Assembly (NCBI GenBank): GCA_030018495.1 | Contig: JASEFS010000001.1 | Span: 62,001-126,000, forward strand | DNA: 64,000 nucleotides | Reading direction: 5' to 3' | Origin: Deltaproteobacteria bacterium | GTDB taxonomy: Bacteria > Desulfobacterota > Desulfobaccia > Desulfobaccales > 0-14-0-80-60-11 | Shown here: positions 17,243 to 26,194 of the stretch, piece by piece | Position numbering within the stretch: the stretch's first letter is position 1 | How the letters are laid out: every line of letters starts with the position of its first letter | Translations under genes and position numbers: made by a program | The notes under the pieces: model-generated | The model's database searches: none | Seen by the model: the letters and a program-made list of their open reading frames with translations, nothing else | Told to the model about the DNA's origin: nothing

Positions 17243-17279
17243 AACGCCGGATTCTTACCTCCCCCAAGGGTCCGGCGTT
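17243..17279. terminator. stem-loop between convergent genes
   Basis: Perfect 9-bp arms AACGCCGGA/TCCGGCGTT with a 19-base loop, downstream of the hybrid kinase and followed by a T-rich stretch (ATCTATTTCTT). It could serve the kinase gene or the small gene at 17414 on the opposite strand. The rest of the gap 16961-17413 shows nothing recognisable. Confidence 0.55.
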
Positions 17280-17413
17280 ATCTATTTCTTAGCTCAACAA
17301 AGGCATGGTTTGATTGCCTTGCCAACTTGACTCACACCTAAGTTTTACGCAGGATGAGAAAAAATGACTTACGGGCAACAGGAATTTTATTGAGGCGGTT
17401 GACTTCGGAATTG

Positions 17414-17608
17414 CTATTGCGGGTCCGGGGTCAAATTGCGGCTGTGGATATGAATCAGTTCGGCGATATCTTCCTGCTCCACATTGAGGCTTTCCAGGAC
17501 TGCGTCCAACCCCGGCTGGGCGGCAAAATCCACCTCCGCGGGGTCGGCGATGCCGATGTGATCGACGATTTTTTGGGCCAGGGCCTCGCAGAGCATCAAA
17601 ACGTTCAT
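17414..17608 (-). CDS. small acidic hypothetical protein
   Basis: 64 aa, acidic, helical, no cysteines. It starts MNVLMLCEALAQKIVDHIGI and contains AEVDFAAQPGLDAVLESLNVEQEDIAELIHIH. The ATG at 17608 is preceded by AAGAGGT at good spacing, which favours this reading over the overlapping plus-strand ORF. No family recognised; possibly an adaptor or toxin-antitoxin-like small protein, without further support. There is no neighbour within 300 bases on the same strand. Confidence 0.5.
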   Translation of the reverse strand: MNVLMLCEALAQKIVDHIGIADPAEVDFAAQPGLDAVLESLNVEQEDIAELIHIHSRNLTPDPQ

Positions 17609-17945
17609 CGCAGACCTCTTGAACTTCTTTTTAAGCCTTGCTTGCTTTCTTCTAGTTTCGACAGCTTCATAAATTTTCTTTAAGGCGATCTAAAAAGTTT
17701 GGCTCAAGATTGAGCTCGCAGCCGCAAATTATTTCCTCTCATTTACTCAAGTTCTATGCCAAACTAGTTTTCCTATTAATTTTAGTATATTACTGATTTT
17801 ACTAGAGGCGGCAATGTTTCAATACCTGAATATCAGGTTAATCCGGATGAACAATAAGGATGGACGGACAAGGGGAAGGTCGCCAGTCGGGAAATCAAGG
17901 GGCGGCCCGGTAACCGGCGCATCTGCTTCGAGGACAGGAATTCTC
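17609..17945. other. intergenic region, nothing recognised
   Basis: AT-rich gap between two small minus-strand genes. The plus-strand ORF 17814-18443 crosses it but has no family features and opposes the DUF2007 gene. Confidence 0.4.
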
Positions 17946-18188
17946 TTATTGCTCGGGATCTTCCACTACTTCGGCCGCGAGGATTTCCCGGGCCCGCTCC
18001 TCATCATCGGGCGCCACCAGGAGTTTCACCCCCCGGAGGAACTGCAGCATCGGGTAGGACCCGCCGGCGTCGTCCGCGAGAATGAAAGATTCGATACCTT
18101 CCACTTCCAAAACGGACGCGGCCAGGGCCGCGAGCGTCCGATTGGGAAAAGTGGCGACAACTACGGCGGATTCCCGTTCCAGGACCAT
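17946..18188 (-). CDS. DUF2007-type putative signal-transducing protein
   Basis: 80 aa from the ATG at 18188, which has AGGTG upstream; the ORF-track start ten codons earlier lacks one. VVVATFPNRTLAALAASVLEVEGIESFILADDAGG is the signature of the DUF2007 (signal-transducing protein) family. GVKLLVAPDDEERAREIL completes the ACT-like beta-alpha-beta fold. The family's role is not established; it may bind a small ligand or regulate enzymes. Cytoplasmic, single gene. Confidence 0.8.
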   Translation of the reverse strand: MVLERESAVVVATFPNRTLAALAASVLEVEGIESFILADDAGGSYPMLQFLRGVKLLVAPDDEERAREILAAEVVEDPEQ

Positions 18189-18560
18189 GAATTCACCTGT
18201 TGTAGTAGGCGATGGCATTTTTTAAAGCTTTTATATTTTTTTGCAGGCCGGCAGATTCTGCGGGGCCCTCTATTGGCAAACCTTGCAATTACTATAATAA
18301 CCCGGAAGCAGCGAAGGGCAAAGAGAGGCCGGCTTGGCGGCCGCCGTGGCCGCTCACCGGAGCGTATGCCCTGGCTGTTCGGCTGGCGGCTAAAGCCTAC
18401 TCGTGTTCAGTTTCCTCAACGTCTTTCCTGTAAGACCGGTTGACCGCGCCTGAGGTATTTTTCAGGCGGCGGTTCAGGAATTTACTTGCCCCTTTTAGCC
18501 GATTAGAATGGGGATTATATTACCAGTTAGACGCGGAAAAACAAATCCTGGGGTGAACTT
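18189..18560. other. intergenic region with one small hairpin
   Basis: No gene. CGCCTGA at 18447 pairs with TCAGGCG at 18462-18468 around an 8-base T-rich loop; this may be a weak terminator or the leader of the small gene at 18561. Nothing else is seen. Confidence 0.35.
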
Positions 18561-18725
18561 ATGTGCCGATCAAACAGGCCGGGTCCGGATATCCGCGCCT
18601 TTTTCACCAACCTGCGGGGACCTTTGCCCTGGACAACCAAGCTCAGGCTTCTTTTCCGGAACAACTGGCTGAAAATGAGAAACCGGCAGAACTGCTGCGG
18701 CCATTTCGGCGAACCGGGCTGCTGA
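18561..18725 (+). CDS. small conserved Cys-rich protein ending NCCGHFGEPGC (54 aa)
   Basis: Too short for the ORF track. Starts MCRSNRPGPDIRAFFTNLRG, has a basic, tryptophan-containing middle (LPWTTKLRLLFRNNWLKMRN) and ends RQNCCGHFGEPGC. GGGGTG lies eight bases before the ATG. The CCG-x5-GC tail is like one I recall on small uncharacterised bacterial proteins, so the four C-terminal-region cysteines could bind metal or haem, or be redox-active. No transmembrane segment, but the amphipathic basic region could bind membrane. It converges with the small lipoprotein gene; the frame ends at the TGA at 18725. Confidence 0.6.
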   Translation: MCRSNRPGPDIRAFFTNLRGPLPWTTKLRLLFRNNWLKMRNRQNCCGHFGEPGC

Positions 18726-18754
18726 CAGGCCGAGGAGCAAGGCCCCGGCGGGGC

Positions 18755-18931
18755 TTAATAGGTGCGGTCAGGCAGATTGGGGGGTCGGGTGGGGTCCGGC
18801 TCAGTCGGCTGCCGGGAAGCATCGCCTCCCCCGGACAGCCATACCGCTTTGGGCGGCACACTGATATGCGCCTGGCCGGCGCAGCCGACCATGAGTGCAC
18901 ATAATAAGACGGCGAGGCCTGTTTTTCTCAT
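18755..18931 (-). CDS. small lipoprotein (58 aa), too short for the ORF track
   Basis: The reverse strand reads MRKTGLAVLLCALMVGCAGQ, a signal peptide with lipobox LMVGC (Cys17), followed by a short Pro-rich tail (PTEPDPTRPPNLPDRTY). The mature part is about 42 residues with no fold signature. Probably outer-membrane anchored, given Ala and Gly after the Cys. TAA at 18755. No partner gene is evident; the small Cys-rich gene converges on it. Confidence 0.6.
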   Translation of the reverse strand: MRKTGLAVLLCALMVGCAGQAHISVPPKAVWLSGGGDASRQPTEPDPTRPPNLPDRTY

Positions 18932-19123
18932 CAAAGGAAATTTTCTCCGCTCAATAAATTAACATATCTTAAGCCCGGGCCGTGTGCCAGCAAACTTTTT
19001 ACCCGTCTTGTCAGGTGGTGCAGCAGATGGCCAGAAAAAGTGTGACAGGCGCATACGGCGGGAATGAATGTTGCAAAATTTAGACGCTAAGTGCAGAATG
19101 TTTGAAAAAAGAGCCGGTCAATC

Positions 19124-19891
19124 ATGCGCACCCTGGATATGACTCCGTACCTGCCGTACCGCCGCATGGCGGTGACCTGCCGGACCCGTCCCATCGCAGA
19201 AAAGCAGGTGGTTTGGGTGAAGCCCGAACCCAAAATGGACAAAACGGGGCGCTTTGTGGGGCGGGTCCTGGGCCGCGCTGACGTGGAGGCCGCGGCCGAA
19301 CTCTGGCGCTGGGCCTATCCCGAAATTTATGGCTCAGCTCATGATTTTATTCTCTTCCCGGAAGAATACGAGTGCCGTGTAGCGTTGGCCGAGACTTGGG
19401 AGCGGGACAGCCGGCAGAAACCATTCTGCATGTTGGTGGGCGAAGAGGCAGCCACCGGCAGGTTGGTCGCGGCCAGCATGATGACCAAGCTGGACAGGAA
19501 CCTTCAGATTGAATACACCTTTGCCGGCACCCACCCCGAATACCGCCGGCAGGGCCTGATGAACCTCCTGGGCCGCCTAATGCACCGCATGGCCTTGGCT
19601 TCGGGCGCGGAATATCTTACCACCTTTCTGGAAACCTGGCATACCATCACCCAGGAAAAGACTATGAAGTTTGCCGAAGGCTGGAAGATTGCCGGCATTT
19701 TCCCGGGCAACTTCACCCGCTGGGCCGGCGGCAACCAGGAATATCGGGCTTGTGAAGTTTATCTGTACCGGTTCATCAATGACGGCGAGCTTTATGCCAC
19801 GCAGCCCTCGGAATGGAGCCTTCATCCCGAGGTTCGCCGGCTCTGGGAAGTGCTGGAGGATATAAACAGCCGCATCGGCAAGCAGAAGTGA
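19124..19891 (+). CDS. GNAT-family N-acetyltransferase
   Basis: 255 aa, cytoplasmic. The GNAT core spans residues about 45-190: LGRADVEAAAELWRWAYPEIYG, then LVAASMMTKLDRNLQIEYTFAGTHPEYRRQGLMNLLG, where HPEYRRQGL is the acetyl-CoA pyrophosphate-binding motif A. TTFLETWHTITQEKTMKFAEGWKIAGIFPG matches a GNAT subgroup with a conserved EKT/N segment. The substrate is unknown. Single gene; the ribosome site is weak, so an ATG five codons later (MTPYLPY) is possible. Confidence 0.8.
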   Translation: MRTLDMTPYLPYRRMAVTCRTRPIAEKQVVWVKPEPKMDKTGRFVGRVLGRADVEAAAELWRWAYPEIYGSAHDFILFPEEYECRVALAETWERDSRQKPFCMLVGEEAATGRLVAASMMTKLDRNLQIEYTFAGTHPEYRRQGLMNLLGRLMHRMALASGAEYLTTFLETWHTITQEKTMKFAEGWKIAGIFPGNFTRWAGGNQEYRACEVYLYRFINDGELYATQPSEWSLHPEVRRLWEVLEDINSRIGKQK

Positions 19892-20034
19892 CCGCGGTGC
19901 CCCTTTTAGGCCCATCCTCAGGGTAAGCGCTGGTAACCTGTATGGCCCACTTCATTCATGAGCTTTTCAAAATATGCGGCAAGGCATTGAAATATATAAT
20001 GAAAACGGAAAGTTCGAAAAAGCAGGGTTTTTTT

Positions 20035-20056
20035 GCACAAGCTGGAAAGCCTGTGC
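20035..20056. repeat. palindromic repeat, type C
   Basis: GCACAAGCTGGAAAGCCTGTGC, an imperfect inverted repeat sharing the TGGxAAG core with the copy at 13742. A CCGAG/CTCGG hairpin follows at 20058-20078. Confidence 0.45.
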
Positions 20057-20103
20057 CACCGAGTCCTTCGGTCCTCGGTGAATTATCCGGGCTAGACAGC
20101 GGT

Positions 20104-21081
20104 TCAGCCGGTATCCGCCATGACCAGCAAACCCTGGACGCTTTCCCGCATGTGCTCCGCCTGTGAGGAAAGTTCCTGGGACGCGGAACTGGTTTCCTGA
20201 GCGCTGGCTGCATTCTGCTGGGTCACCCGGCTGATTTCGGCGATAGCCAAATTTATCTGATCAATCCGCTGGGCCTGTTCCCGGCTGGCCTCGCTGATCA
20301 CCGCAAACAAATCGCTCACCTTTTTGGCGTCGTCCCCCATGCGGTAGAATTCGTCCAGGGACTGCTGCACCAGTTCATGGCCTTCCTTGATGGCCCGCAG
20401 GCTCTCGCCGATGAGCTGCTCCGTTTCCTTGGCGCTGGCGGCCGAGCGTTGGGCCAGATGCCGCACCTCTTCAGCCACCACCGCGAAGCCCTGACCGGCC
20501 GCCCCGGCCCGGGCCGCCTCTACTGCGGCGTTCAAAGCCAACAGATTCGTCTGGAAGGCGATCTCATCGATGGTTTTGATGATCCTGGCGGTTTTTTCTC
20601 CGGCAGAGAAAATCTGATCGATGCAGTCCTTGGTGCTCTTGAGGAGCTTGTGGCTGCTCTTCATGCTGGCCCGGGAATTGTCCACCAGGCGGGCGGCTTC
20701 CGCAGTATTTTCGGCATTCTGATGCACCATCTCGGCCATTTGGGACATGGCGGCGCTGGCTTCCTCCACGGAAGCCGCCTGGATGGCCGCACCTTCGGCC
20801 AACTGCTGGCTGGCTGAAGCTACCTGAAACGATGCTTCGGTCATTTGACCGGAGCTGCCCCATAATTCTTCCTGTACGGCTTGCAGGCGTCTGCCCAGAT
20901 AGCGCACCGTCAGATAGCCGCCGACGAGAACCACGAGGGCGCCGATCTCCGCCAGGAGAAAGGTGCGGAGCGCGGTGCCCTCCTTCAGCAGCGAAGTGGA
21001 GGCGAAGGCTCCCATAACAAAGGAAGCCAGACTCACCAGGCCCGAGCTCAGCCAAAATTGCTGCTTAATGGAAATTTTCAC
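20104..21081 (-). CDS. methyl-accepting chemotaxis protein without periplasmic sensor domain
   Basis: 325 aa. Two N-terminal membrane helices ([20 protein letters not shown] and [21 protein letters not shown]) are separated by only about ten residues, so there is no external ligand-binding domain. The long coiled-coil signalling domain follows, with hairpin tip [40 protein letters not shown] and methylation-helix repeats of Ala/Gln/Glu. It signals to CheA/CheW, probably sensing membrane or cytoplasmic cues, or acting with another receptor. No che genes in the window. Confidence 0.93.
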   Translation of the reverse strand: MKISIKQQFWLSSGLVSLASFVMGAFASTSLLKEGTALRTFLLAEIGALVVLVGGYLTVRYLGRRLQAVQEELWGSSGQMTEASFQVASASQQLAEGAAIQAASVEEASAAMSQMAEMVHQNAENTAEAARLVDNSRASMKSSHKLLKSTKDCIDQIFSAGEKTARIIKTIDEIAFQTNLLALNAAVEAARAGAAGQGFAVVAEEVRHLAQRSAASAKETEQLIGESLRAIKEGHELVQQSLDEFYRMGDDAKKVSDLFAVISEASREQAQRIDQINLAIAEISRVTQQNAASAQETSSASQELSSQAEHMRESVQGLLVMADTG

Positions 21082-21283
21082 GCTGTCTCCCCGAATACCG
21101 CCTTCTAATTCAATTGCCTGCGCTGCTATTAAAATCGGGGATTTCTTTCAAAACCTTAAAGGGATTTTTTTGGAAAAAGATTTGGGGAATTTATATCAAG
21201 TCAGCCTTTGTCTTTCCTCTCCCCCGTATGGGGCAGAGGATTGAGGTGAGAGGTTTTTGAGATGCCTTCCTTTATAATTCCAT

Positions 21284-21314
21284 AAAAAAAGCGATGCCGA
21301 AGCACCGCTTTTTG
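21284..21314 (-). terminator. rho-independent terminator of the L25 gene
   Basis: On the minus strand AAGCGGTGC-TTCG-GCATCGCTT forms a near-perfect hairpin with a UUCG tetraloop, followed by a run of T, 18 bases after the L25 stop codon. Confidence 0.9.
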
Positions 21315-21331
21315 CCATTCGCGAGGGTGAA

Positions 21332-21967
21332 TCAGGTCTCACCCTCACCTGTCGGTGCCGCGCCGGGCATGGCCTCGGCCTCGGCTTCCTCCGCCGCGGC
21401 TTCGACAACTTCCGCCCTGGGAGCGGTCGCGCTGACGATCAAGCCGTCCGGATCATCCAGAATTTCCACCCCGCTGGGTACGTCAAGATCGCGCACATGG
21501 ATGCTGTCGCCGATAGCCGCAAGCTTGGAGATATCCACTACCAGACGCTCCGGCAGGTTTTGGGGCAGACTTTCCACTTCAATTTCAGTCAGGCCTTCGA
21601 CAATAACGGCATTGAAGTCCTGCACCGCAGGGGCTGTCCCCGTTATCTCGATGCCCACCTTGGTGCGGATTTTCTCGGTCAGGGAAACGGCCTGAAAGTC
21701 CAGATGGATAAGATGATTTTTAATACATTCGCGCTGCTCGTCCCGCACCAGGGCCAGATATTCCTTCCCATCCAGGTCCACCGTCACCAGGCTGGATGAG
21801 GTCAGGCCCGACAGCGTCAGCCAGGTTTGATGGGCGTCCAGCATGATGGGGGTCGGCTCGATGTTGTGGCCGTACAGTACGGCCGGGAGCTTGCCCTCCC
21901 GGCGCAGGGCCCTGACCTTCTTGCCTGTTACTTCGCGTTTGCCGGCCTTCAGTACCACTTTCTCCAT
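21332..21967 (-). CDS. rplY: 50S ribosomal protein L25 / general stress protein Ctc
   Basis: Binds 5S rRNA in the large subunit. 211 aa, the long CTC form. The L25 domain (KREVTGKKVRALRREGKLPAVLYGHN, then ECIKNHLIHLDFQAVS) is at residues 9-95, and the TL5/CTC C-terminal beta domain (IEITGTAPAVQDFNAVIVEGLTEIEVESLPQNLPE) follows to about 185, with an Ala/Glu-rich tail. ATG at 21967 with an AGGAG-like site (AAGGAG in the leader). Usually followed by pth, which is absent here; a terminator follows instead. Confidence 0.95.
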   Translation of the reverse strand: MEKVVLKAGKREVTGKKVRALRREGKLPAVLYGHNIEPTPIMLDAHQTWLTLSGLTSSSLVTVDLDGKEYLALVRDEQRECIKNHLIHLDFQAVSLTEKIRTKVGIEITGTAPAVQDFNAVIVEGLTEIEVESLPQNLPERLVVDISKLAAIGDSIHVRDLDVPSGVEILDDPDGLIVSATAPRAEVVEAAAEEAEAEAMPGAAPTGEGET

Positions 21968-22386
21968 AATCGCATAACTCCTTAACCGCTTGCACCCGAT
22001 AAAATGTCAGTGAGAACCGCTCTGCGGACCTCTGCCGGGCTTGCTGTGGATTCAGTTTAAAAATAAAAAGTATACTGCATTAAGTTGACTTAGCAACCCC
22101 TATTGCCCCGCTGTCTGCAAAAGTTCCTCATTCCGCAGCCGGATGAGCCTGTCAGGGAAGCTTTTTCCGGGGAGTTCGGCATCATTTTTTTATATTCCCC
22201 TATTACAGCGGGAGCGCGGGCATTCTGGTGCAAGCAAGGCCGAAAACGGCCATGCTCCCGATAAAAATATAGCCCTGGCAGAAGAGGGGTAGGCAAGGCG
22301 GGCCCGGCCTCCCGGACCTCTTCCGGTTAAACTGTTGCATCCTCAAAAGAGTAGCTGTAAAGTTGGACTGGCTTCAGGAGAACCCG
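21968..22386. other. intergenic region between divergent genes
   Basis: About 420 bases that must carry the rplY promoter (minus) and the methyltransferase promoter (plus). The only long ORF (22090-22296, minus) has no family features. No riboswitch recognised. Confidence 0.35.
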
Positions 22387-23142
22387 ATGAACAATACCAG
22401 GCCGATCATTGAGAAGTGCGCTGAGCGAGCCGGTTCCCGCTATGAGTTGTGGATTGACTTCATCCGCTCCGCCGGGCTGGAGCACATGGCCGAGGTGGGG
22501 GTCTATAGAGGCAATTTTGCGTCCAGCATCCTGGAAAACTGCAGCTCCTTGAAGAAGTACTACATGATCGATCCCTGGAGACATTTGGACGATTGGAACA
22601 AGCCTGCCAATGAAGATGATGCTTTATTTGAATCATTTTTTGCCGAAACAAAGGCCAGGACCGATTTTGCAGGAGAAAAAAGAGTTATCCTGCGAGGCAA
22701 AACTGTTGAAGTGATCGACGACCTGCCCGATGAACAGCTTGACTTTGCTTATATTGACGGAGACCATACTCTTAAGGGAATAGCAATTGACTTGATCTGC
22801 ATTTATCCCAAAGTTCGACCGGGCGGCTTTATCGGAGGCGATGATTTCAGCAAAACCATCTGGCAGCACCACAGCAAATATGAGCCAACGCTGGTTTTTC
22901 CCTTTGCAGTATACTTTGCCGAAGCTGTCGGGGCTCCCATATACGGCCTCCCTTATAATCAATTTTTGATTGAAAAAACAATTGCCCGCTCCTTTGAGTT
23001 TGTTGATTTAACGGGGGATTACAGTAACTTAAGCCTGCGGGGGCAATTGGATGCAAATAAAGCCCTTAAGCTGAAAATGGCAGAGATGCTCCCTCGGGCT
23101 ACGAAATATGCCCGAAAAATGAAAAAATGGTTTTCAAAGTAA
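22387..23142 (+). CDS. class I SAM-dependent methyltransferase (Methyltransf_24 / glycan-type)
   Basis: 251 aa, starting at the ATG at 22387 (MNNTRPIIEKCAERAG), which has CAGGAG upstream; the ORF-track TTG start is eight codons earlier. Motif I is HMAEVGVYRGNFASSILE, YYMIDPWRHLDDW gives the acidic strand-2 residue, and LDFAYIDGDHTLKGIAIDL is the YIDGxH signature of this family. PKVRPGGFIGGDDF is the motif after strand 5. Such enzymes often modify sugars or glycans. Single gene; the target is unknown, and the polysaccharide locus lies about 10 kb downstream. Confidence 0.85.
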   Translation: MNNTRPIIEKCAERAGSRYELWIDFIRSAGLEHMAEVGVYRGNFASSILENCSSLKKYYMIDPWRHLDDWNKPANEDDALFESFFAETKARTDFAGEKRVILRGKTVEVIDDLPDEQLDFAYIDGDHTLKGIAIDLICIYPKVRPGGFIGGDDFSKTIWQHHSKYEPTLVFPFAVYFAEAVGAPIYGLPYNQFLIEKTIARSFEFVDLTGDYSNLSLRGQLDANKALKLKMAEMLPRATKYARKMKKWFSK

Positions 23143-23518
23143 AAGCTTCAGGCGCGGGGCTGCTCCTGAATTCCATTACATCCTTCTGATTCGAGACACC
23201 CGCCTGACAACGCCCCCTTAATTTCAGACCGCAGGAATCGCCGCGGCCGGCTGTATCCGTAAGGCGAGTACGCTTGCCATTTTCTGGATAAGTCGGAAGA
23301 ATTTAGGGTTTGGGGTGATTTCACGGTTCTCAAGTTGGGGTTGCCCCCACGAATGAGTTCCAGGTTTGCAATATGCAGGCCGGGTTCTTACCTTTGCATG
23401 TAAGTCTCCGACTTTTTCCGGCAAAGCGGGAGCGAAGCCGGGGTGCAGGGCAGGGGCCCTGTCCAAAAGCGGGCGCAAACCGAACCCGGATTTCAATTGT
23501 GCTTCCTTGGGAGGCGGG
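23143..23518. other. intergenic leader of the subtilase gene
   Basis: 376 bases with GC-rich self-complementary stretches (for example CAGGGC-AGGG-GCCCTG at 23442-23457) but no riboswitch signature I could confirm. The upstream extension of the subtilase ORF runs through it and is probably not translated. Confidence 0.35.
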
Positions 23519-25081
23519 ATGAACAAAAAGTGGCGGCTTATCCATGGAATTCTGTTTTCCCTGCTGATTTTTCTGGCCGCGGTTTCGGGAGTAAAGGCTG
23601 AATTTTTTAACCGACAAAACGATCTTCCCGAACAAGATTTTGTGCCGGGAGAACTATTGGTCAAGTTCAAGGACATGTCCTTGTCCCCAGGCCCGCAAAT
23701 TTTGCAAGGCCCGGAGGCGGAAGCCGTGGTCGCCAAACTGCCGGCCATGAACAGGTTCGTTCTGCGGGAAATCGGGGGCCGGACCGTGAGGGCGTTTCCC
23801 CAGATCGGCGTTATCCGGGTGAAAATTCCTGCGGGCGGGTCCGTCCGCAGGGCCGCCCGGATATTGGCAGAAAGCGGCGTGGTGGAGTACGCCGAGCCGA
23901 ATTATCTCCGTTACAGCCAGCGGTTCACGGCGGCCGATATCGCCGTCGGCCCGACCGAGGCCTTGGCTCCCGGCTTGTTTGACATTCCCACCCGCGTACA
24001 GCCTGCCCCTGCCCAGGCTCCCGACCAGCCTGTGCCTGCCACGGAAACTCCCGATGATGATGATTTTCCCAGGCAGTGGGCCCTCGACAACACCGGCCAG
24101 GAAATCAACGGGACCTCAGGCGCGGCGGACGCGGATATCGATGCTCCTGAGGCATGGGCGGTGCGGATAAACGGGATGAACGCCACAGGCGGTGCGGCCG
24201 CCATCGCTGCCCTGATTGATTCCGGGGTGGATTATAACCACCCGGATTTAAAAGATAATATGTGGCAGGACGAAAACGGGTCCCATGGTTTCAACGCCTT
24301 AAACGACGCGGCCGATACCCGTGATCCCATGGACAATGAGGGGCATGGCACTCACCTGGCCGGAATCATCGGCGCCGTCGGCAATAACGGGCTGGGAGTC
24401 TGCGGCGTGAACTGGCAAACTCGCCTTATGGCCCTGAAGTTCATGGATGTCGAGGGCGTGGGGAGCGATGCCGATGCCGTGGAGTGCATCACTTATGCCT
24501 TGCAGCACAAAGGCGACAGCCGCATGGTGATGAACATAAGCTGGGGGGGCGAGAACTTTTCCAGAGCGCTGCATGATGCCATGGCCGAGGCCAGAAATGC
24601 CGGCGTTCTCTTTGTGGCCGCGGCCGGCAACAACAGCCGGAATACCGATGTGGCCAGGTTCTACCCCGCCGGTTACAATCTTGATAACATCATTGTGGTA
24701 GGCGCTTCGGACCAAAGGGATGCGAGGGCCTTCTTCAGCAACTTCGGCCCGCGCAGCGTGGACCTCTTCGCCCCGGGCGTAAATATTTGGAGCACCGTTA
24801 TTGACGGCGACTATGGTTTCGGCACCGGCACCTCCATGGCCTGTCCCTTTGTCACCGGCGCGGCCGCCCTGATCTGGAGCAAAGATCCGTCCGCCGATTA
24901 CCGGACGGTCAAAAAGTTCATCCTGAGAGGTGTTGATAAAAAACCCGCTTTTAGAAATGCCTGCGTCAGCAGAGGACGCCTTAATCTTTATAAAGCGGTC
25001 AGCAAATTAACCGGGACCGTCTCCCAACCAAAAGCTACCCCGCTAAGCGACCCATCGATCATCCTGAGGCTTCTCCGATAA
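23519..25081 (+). CDS. secreted subtilisin-like serine protease (S8)
   Basis: 520 aa from the ATG at 23519 (GGAGGCGGG upstream); the ORF track begins 51 codons earlier. Signal peptide MNKKWRLIHGILFSLLIFLAA ends near VKA-EF. An I9-like propeptide (VPGELLVKFKD, IRVKIPAGGSVRRAARILAESGVVEYAEPN) precedes a Pro-rich linker. The catalytic triad is Asp in ALIDSGVDYNHPDL, His in GHGTHLAGIIGA, and Ser in GTGTSMACPFVTGAAAL; the oxyanion Asn sits in AAAGNNSRN. There is no C-terminal anchoring domain, so it is probably released. Role: extracellular or periplasmic proteolysis. Confidence 0.93.
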   Translation: MNKKWRLIHGILFSLLIFLAAVSGVKAEFFNRQNDLPEQDFVPGELLVKFKDMSLSPGPQILQGPEAEAVVAKLPAMNRFVLREIGGRTVRAFPQIGVIRVKIPAGGSVRRAARILAESGVVEYAEPNYLRYSQRFTAADIAVGPTEALAPGLFDIPTRVQPAPAQAPDQPVPATETPDDDDFPRQWALDNTGQEINGTSGAADADIDAPEAWAVRINGMNATGGAAAIAALIDSGVDYNHPDLKDNMWQDENGSHGFNALNDAADTRDPMDNEGHGTHLAGIIGAVGNNGLGVCGVNWQTRLMALKFMDVEGVGSDADAVECITYALQHKGDSRMVMNISWGGENFSRALHDAMAEARNAGVLFVAAAGNNSRNTDVARFYPAGYNLDNIIVVGASDQRDARAFFSNFGPRSVDLFAPGVNIWSTVIDGDYGFGTGTSMACPFVTGAAALIWSKDPSADYRTVKKFILRGVDKKPAFRNACVSRGRLNLYKAVSKLTGTVSQPKATPLSDPSIILRLLR

Positions 25082-25387
25082 GCCGCCGCGAGCAAATTTG
25101 TCCAAATTCCGGCCAGGCGCGGCCAAGATGCCTCCCGGCGCGGGTTTGCCTGCCAAAAGAACGGCCATCCCGGCTTAATAGAAGATGACACCCTTCTTAA
25201 GTGTGCTGGCGGCTTTCCGGGTTTTTGATTAAGAATCCGTGAAAACCTGAACGCGGCATCTGGCTTGGGATACGAAAACCAGGCCTGATACGGCGTATCA
25301 ATCCTGCGGCTGGCGGCAATCAACGGACACGTAAGCGAGGCAGCAGCGCCGGAGGCGGCACCCGACTTTTTTAAGTGGAGATGAACT
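25082..25387. other. intergenic region, nothing recognised
   Basis: 306 bases between the subtilase and the 108-aa protein. Contains small hairpins (GATACGGCGTATC at 25279-25291) but no gene or known RNA motif. Confidence 0.35.
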
Positions 25388-25714
25388 ATGGCAAACGTGA
25401 GCTTCAAACAGGGGGAGGCGAAAACTCTAACCCTGACCGTCAAAGACAACGGGGCGGGCGTCGATCTGAGCGCCGCGACCATATTTTTGGGGGTGAAAAA
25501 AAAGAAGACTGATGCGAGTTTTATTATTGAAAAGCAGGATGCGGATTTTGACAAGTCCCAAGCCGCGGCGGGCGTAATAAGCGTGTTTCTTTCCGATGCC
25601 GACCTGAGTGTCGATCCGGGGCACTATATCGGGGAGCTTAAGGCAACATTTCCTGATTCCACCATAGATAAAAGTGCTGACCTGTCTTTCAGGGTGGAGC
25701 AGGCCGTGACCTAG
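25388..25714 (+). CDS. phage-tail-like (BppU-N-type) beta-sandwich protein
   Basis: 108 aa, no signal peptide. FKQGEAKTLTLTVKDNGAGVDLSAATIFLGVKKK resembles the N-terminal domain of phage baseplate upper proteins (QGDTKTLTLTVKD-like), and DLSVDPGHYIGELKATFPDSTIDKSADLSFRVEQ ends the same fold. GTGGAG lies six bases before the ATG. No other phage gene is adjacent, so it may be a remnant or a domesticated structural module. The family match is by motif only. Confidence 0.5.
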   Translation: MANVSFKQGEAKTLTLTVKDNGAGVDLSAATIFLGVKKKKTDASFIIEKQDADFDKSQAAAGVISVFLSDADLSVDPGHYIGELKATFPDSTIDKSADLSFRVEQAVT

Positions 25715-26037
25715 CCAACGCGGGTGTCGCCCAAGCCAATAGGCCGGGACCCCGCCATGCAAAGCCGGCTCGCGGATTTTGAAAATAACCGGAAGCTTCG
25801 CAACTGCTGGCCGATATTTCCTTGCCCTCCGCCCCCGCGGCCGGCCGGTCGGCCATATCCCGGTTTGGGCCGGACCCGGGGCAACATCCACCGAGCAGGC
25901 CGGCGTTGCCCTTGTGAGCCCGCCGGCTTTCCCTTCATCACCTGGTCTTCCCTTTTCCTCATAATTAATCCGAGTCAAACAAGCAGCCGATAAAGTTACC
26001 GGGCCGTGAAACTCCGGTCCTTCAAGTCCTCAGAACG
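25715..26037. other. intergenic region upstream of the riboswitch
   Basis: About 320 bases without a supported gene; overlapping ORFs on both strands are GC-driven shadows. It should contain the promoter of the riboswitch-controlled transcript. Confidence 0.35.
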
Positions 26038-26113
26038 AAAAGGCGAACCATTCGCAAGGATGGGGCGCAAAGCTGCGGGTCCCGCGCAAGCGGCGAGACA
26101 GCCGGGCTGCCGA
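26038..26113 (+). ncRNA. c-di-GMP-I (GEMM-I) riboswitch aptamer
   Basis: Matches the class I c-di-GMP aptamer plan: AAAAGGCGAACC, a stem CCATTC/GGATGG capped by a GCAA (GNRA) tetraloop, the invariant GCGCAAAGC junction, a second stem (GCGGGTCCCGCGCAAGCGGC), and the 3' block GACAGCCGGGCTGCCGAA that closes it. It lies about 90 bases before the start of a secreted HExxH protein gene, on its strand. It binds cyclic di-GMP and sets expression of that gene. Confidence 0.85.
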
Positions 26114-26160
26114 ACTCTGAGGCTTAGCGGAGCGAAACCCCTGTGATCTGAGGGGCTTTG

Positions 26161-26194
26161 CCGGCAGCCCAAATTTTTGCCAGGAGGGCTGCCG
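26161..26194 (+). promoter_or_regulatory. expression platform: Shine-Dalgarno-sequestering hairpin of the riboswitch
   Basis: CGGCAGCCC (26162-26170) is perfectly complementary to GGGCTGCCG (26186-26194), which overlaps the ribosome site AGGAGGG. The same GGGCTGCCG occurs inside the aptamer 3' block (26104-26112), so the two copies compete for one partner. The expected outcome is that ligand binding keeps the aptamer copy occupied and lets the hairpin block translation. Confidence 0.65.

Noticed and set aside
17814-18443. 209-aa plus-strand ORF
   Set aside because: No family features or ribosome site, and it opposes the DUF2007 gene, which has a recognisable signature.
23380-23518. Possible riboswitch upstream of the subtilase
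   Set aside because: Contains GGCAAAGCG and GCGAAGCC words like c-di-GMP aptamers but lacks the GNRA stem, the GCAAAGCC junction and the 3' block seen at 26038.
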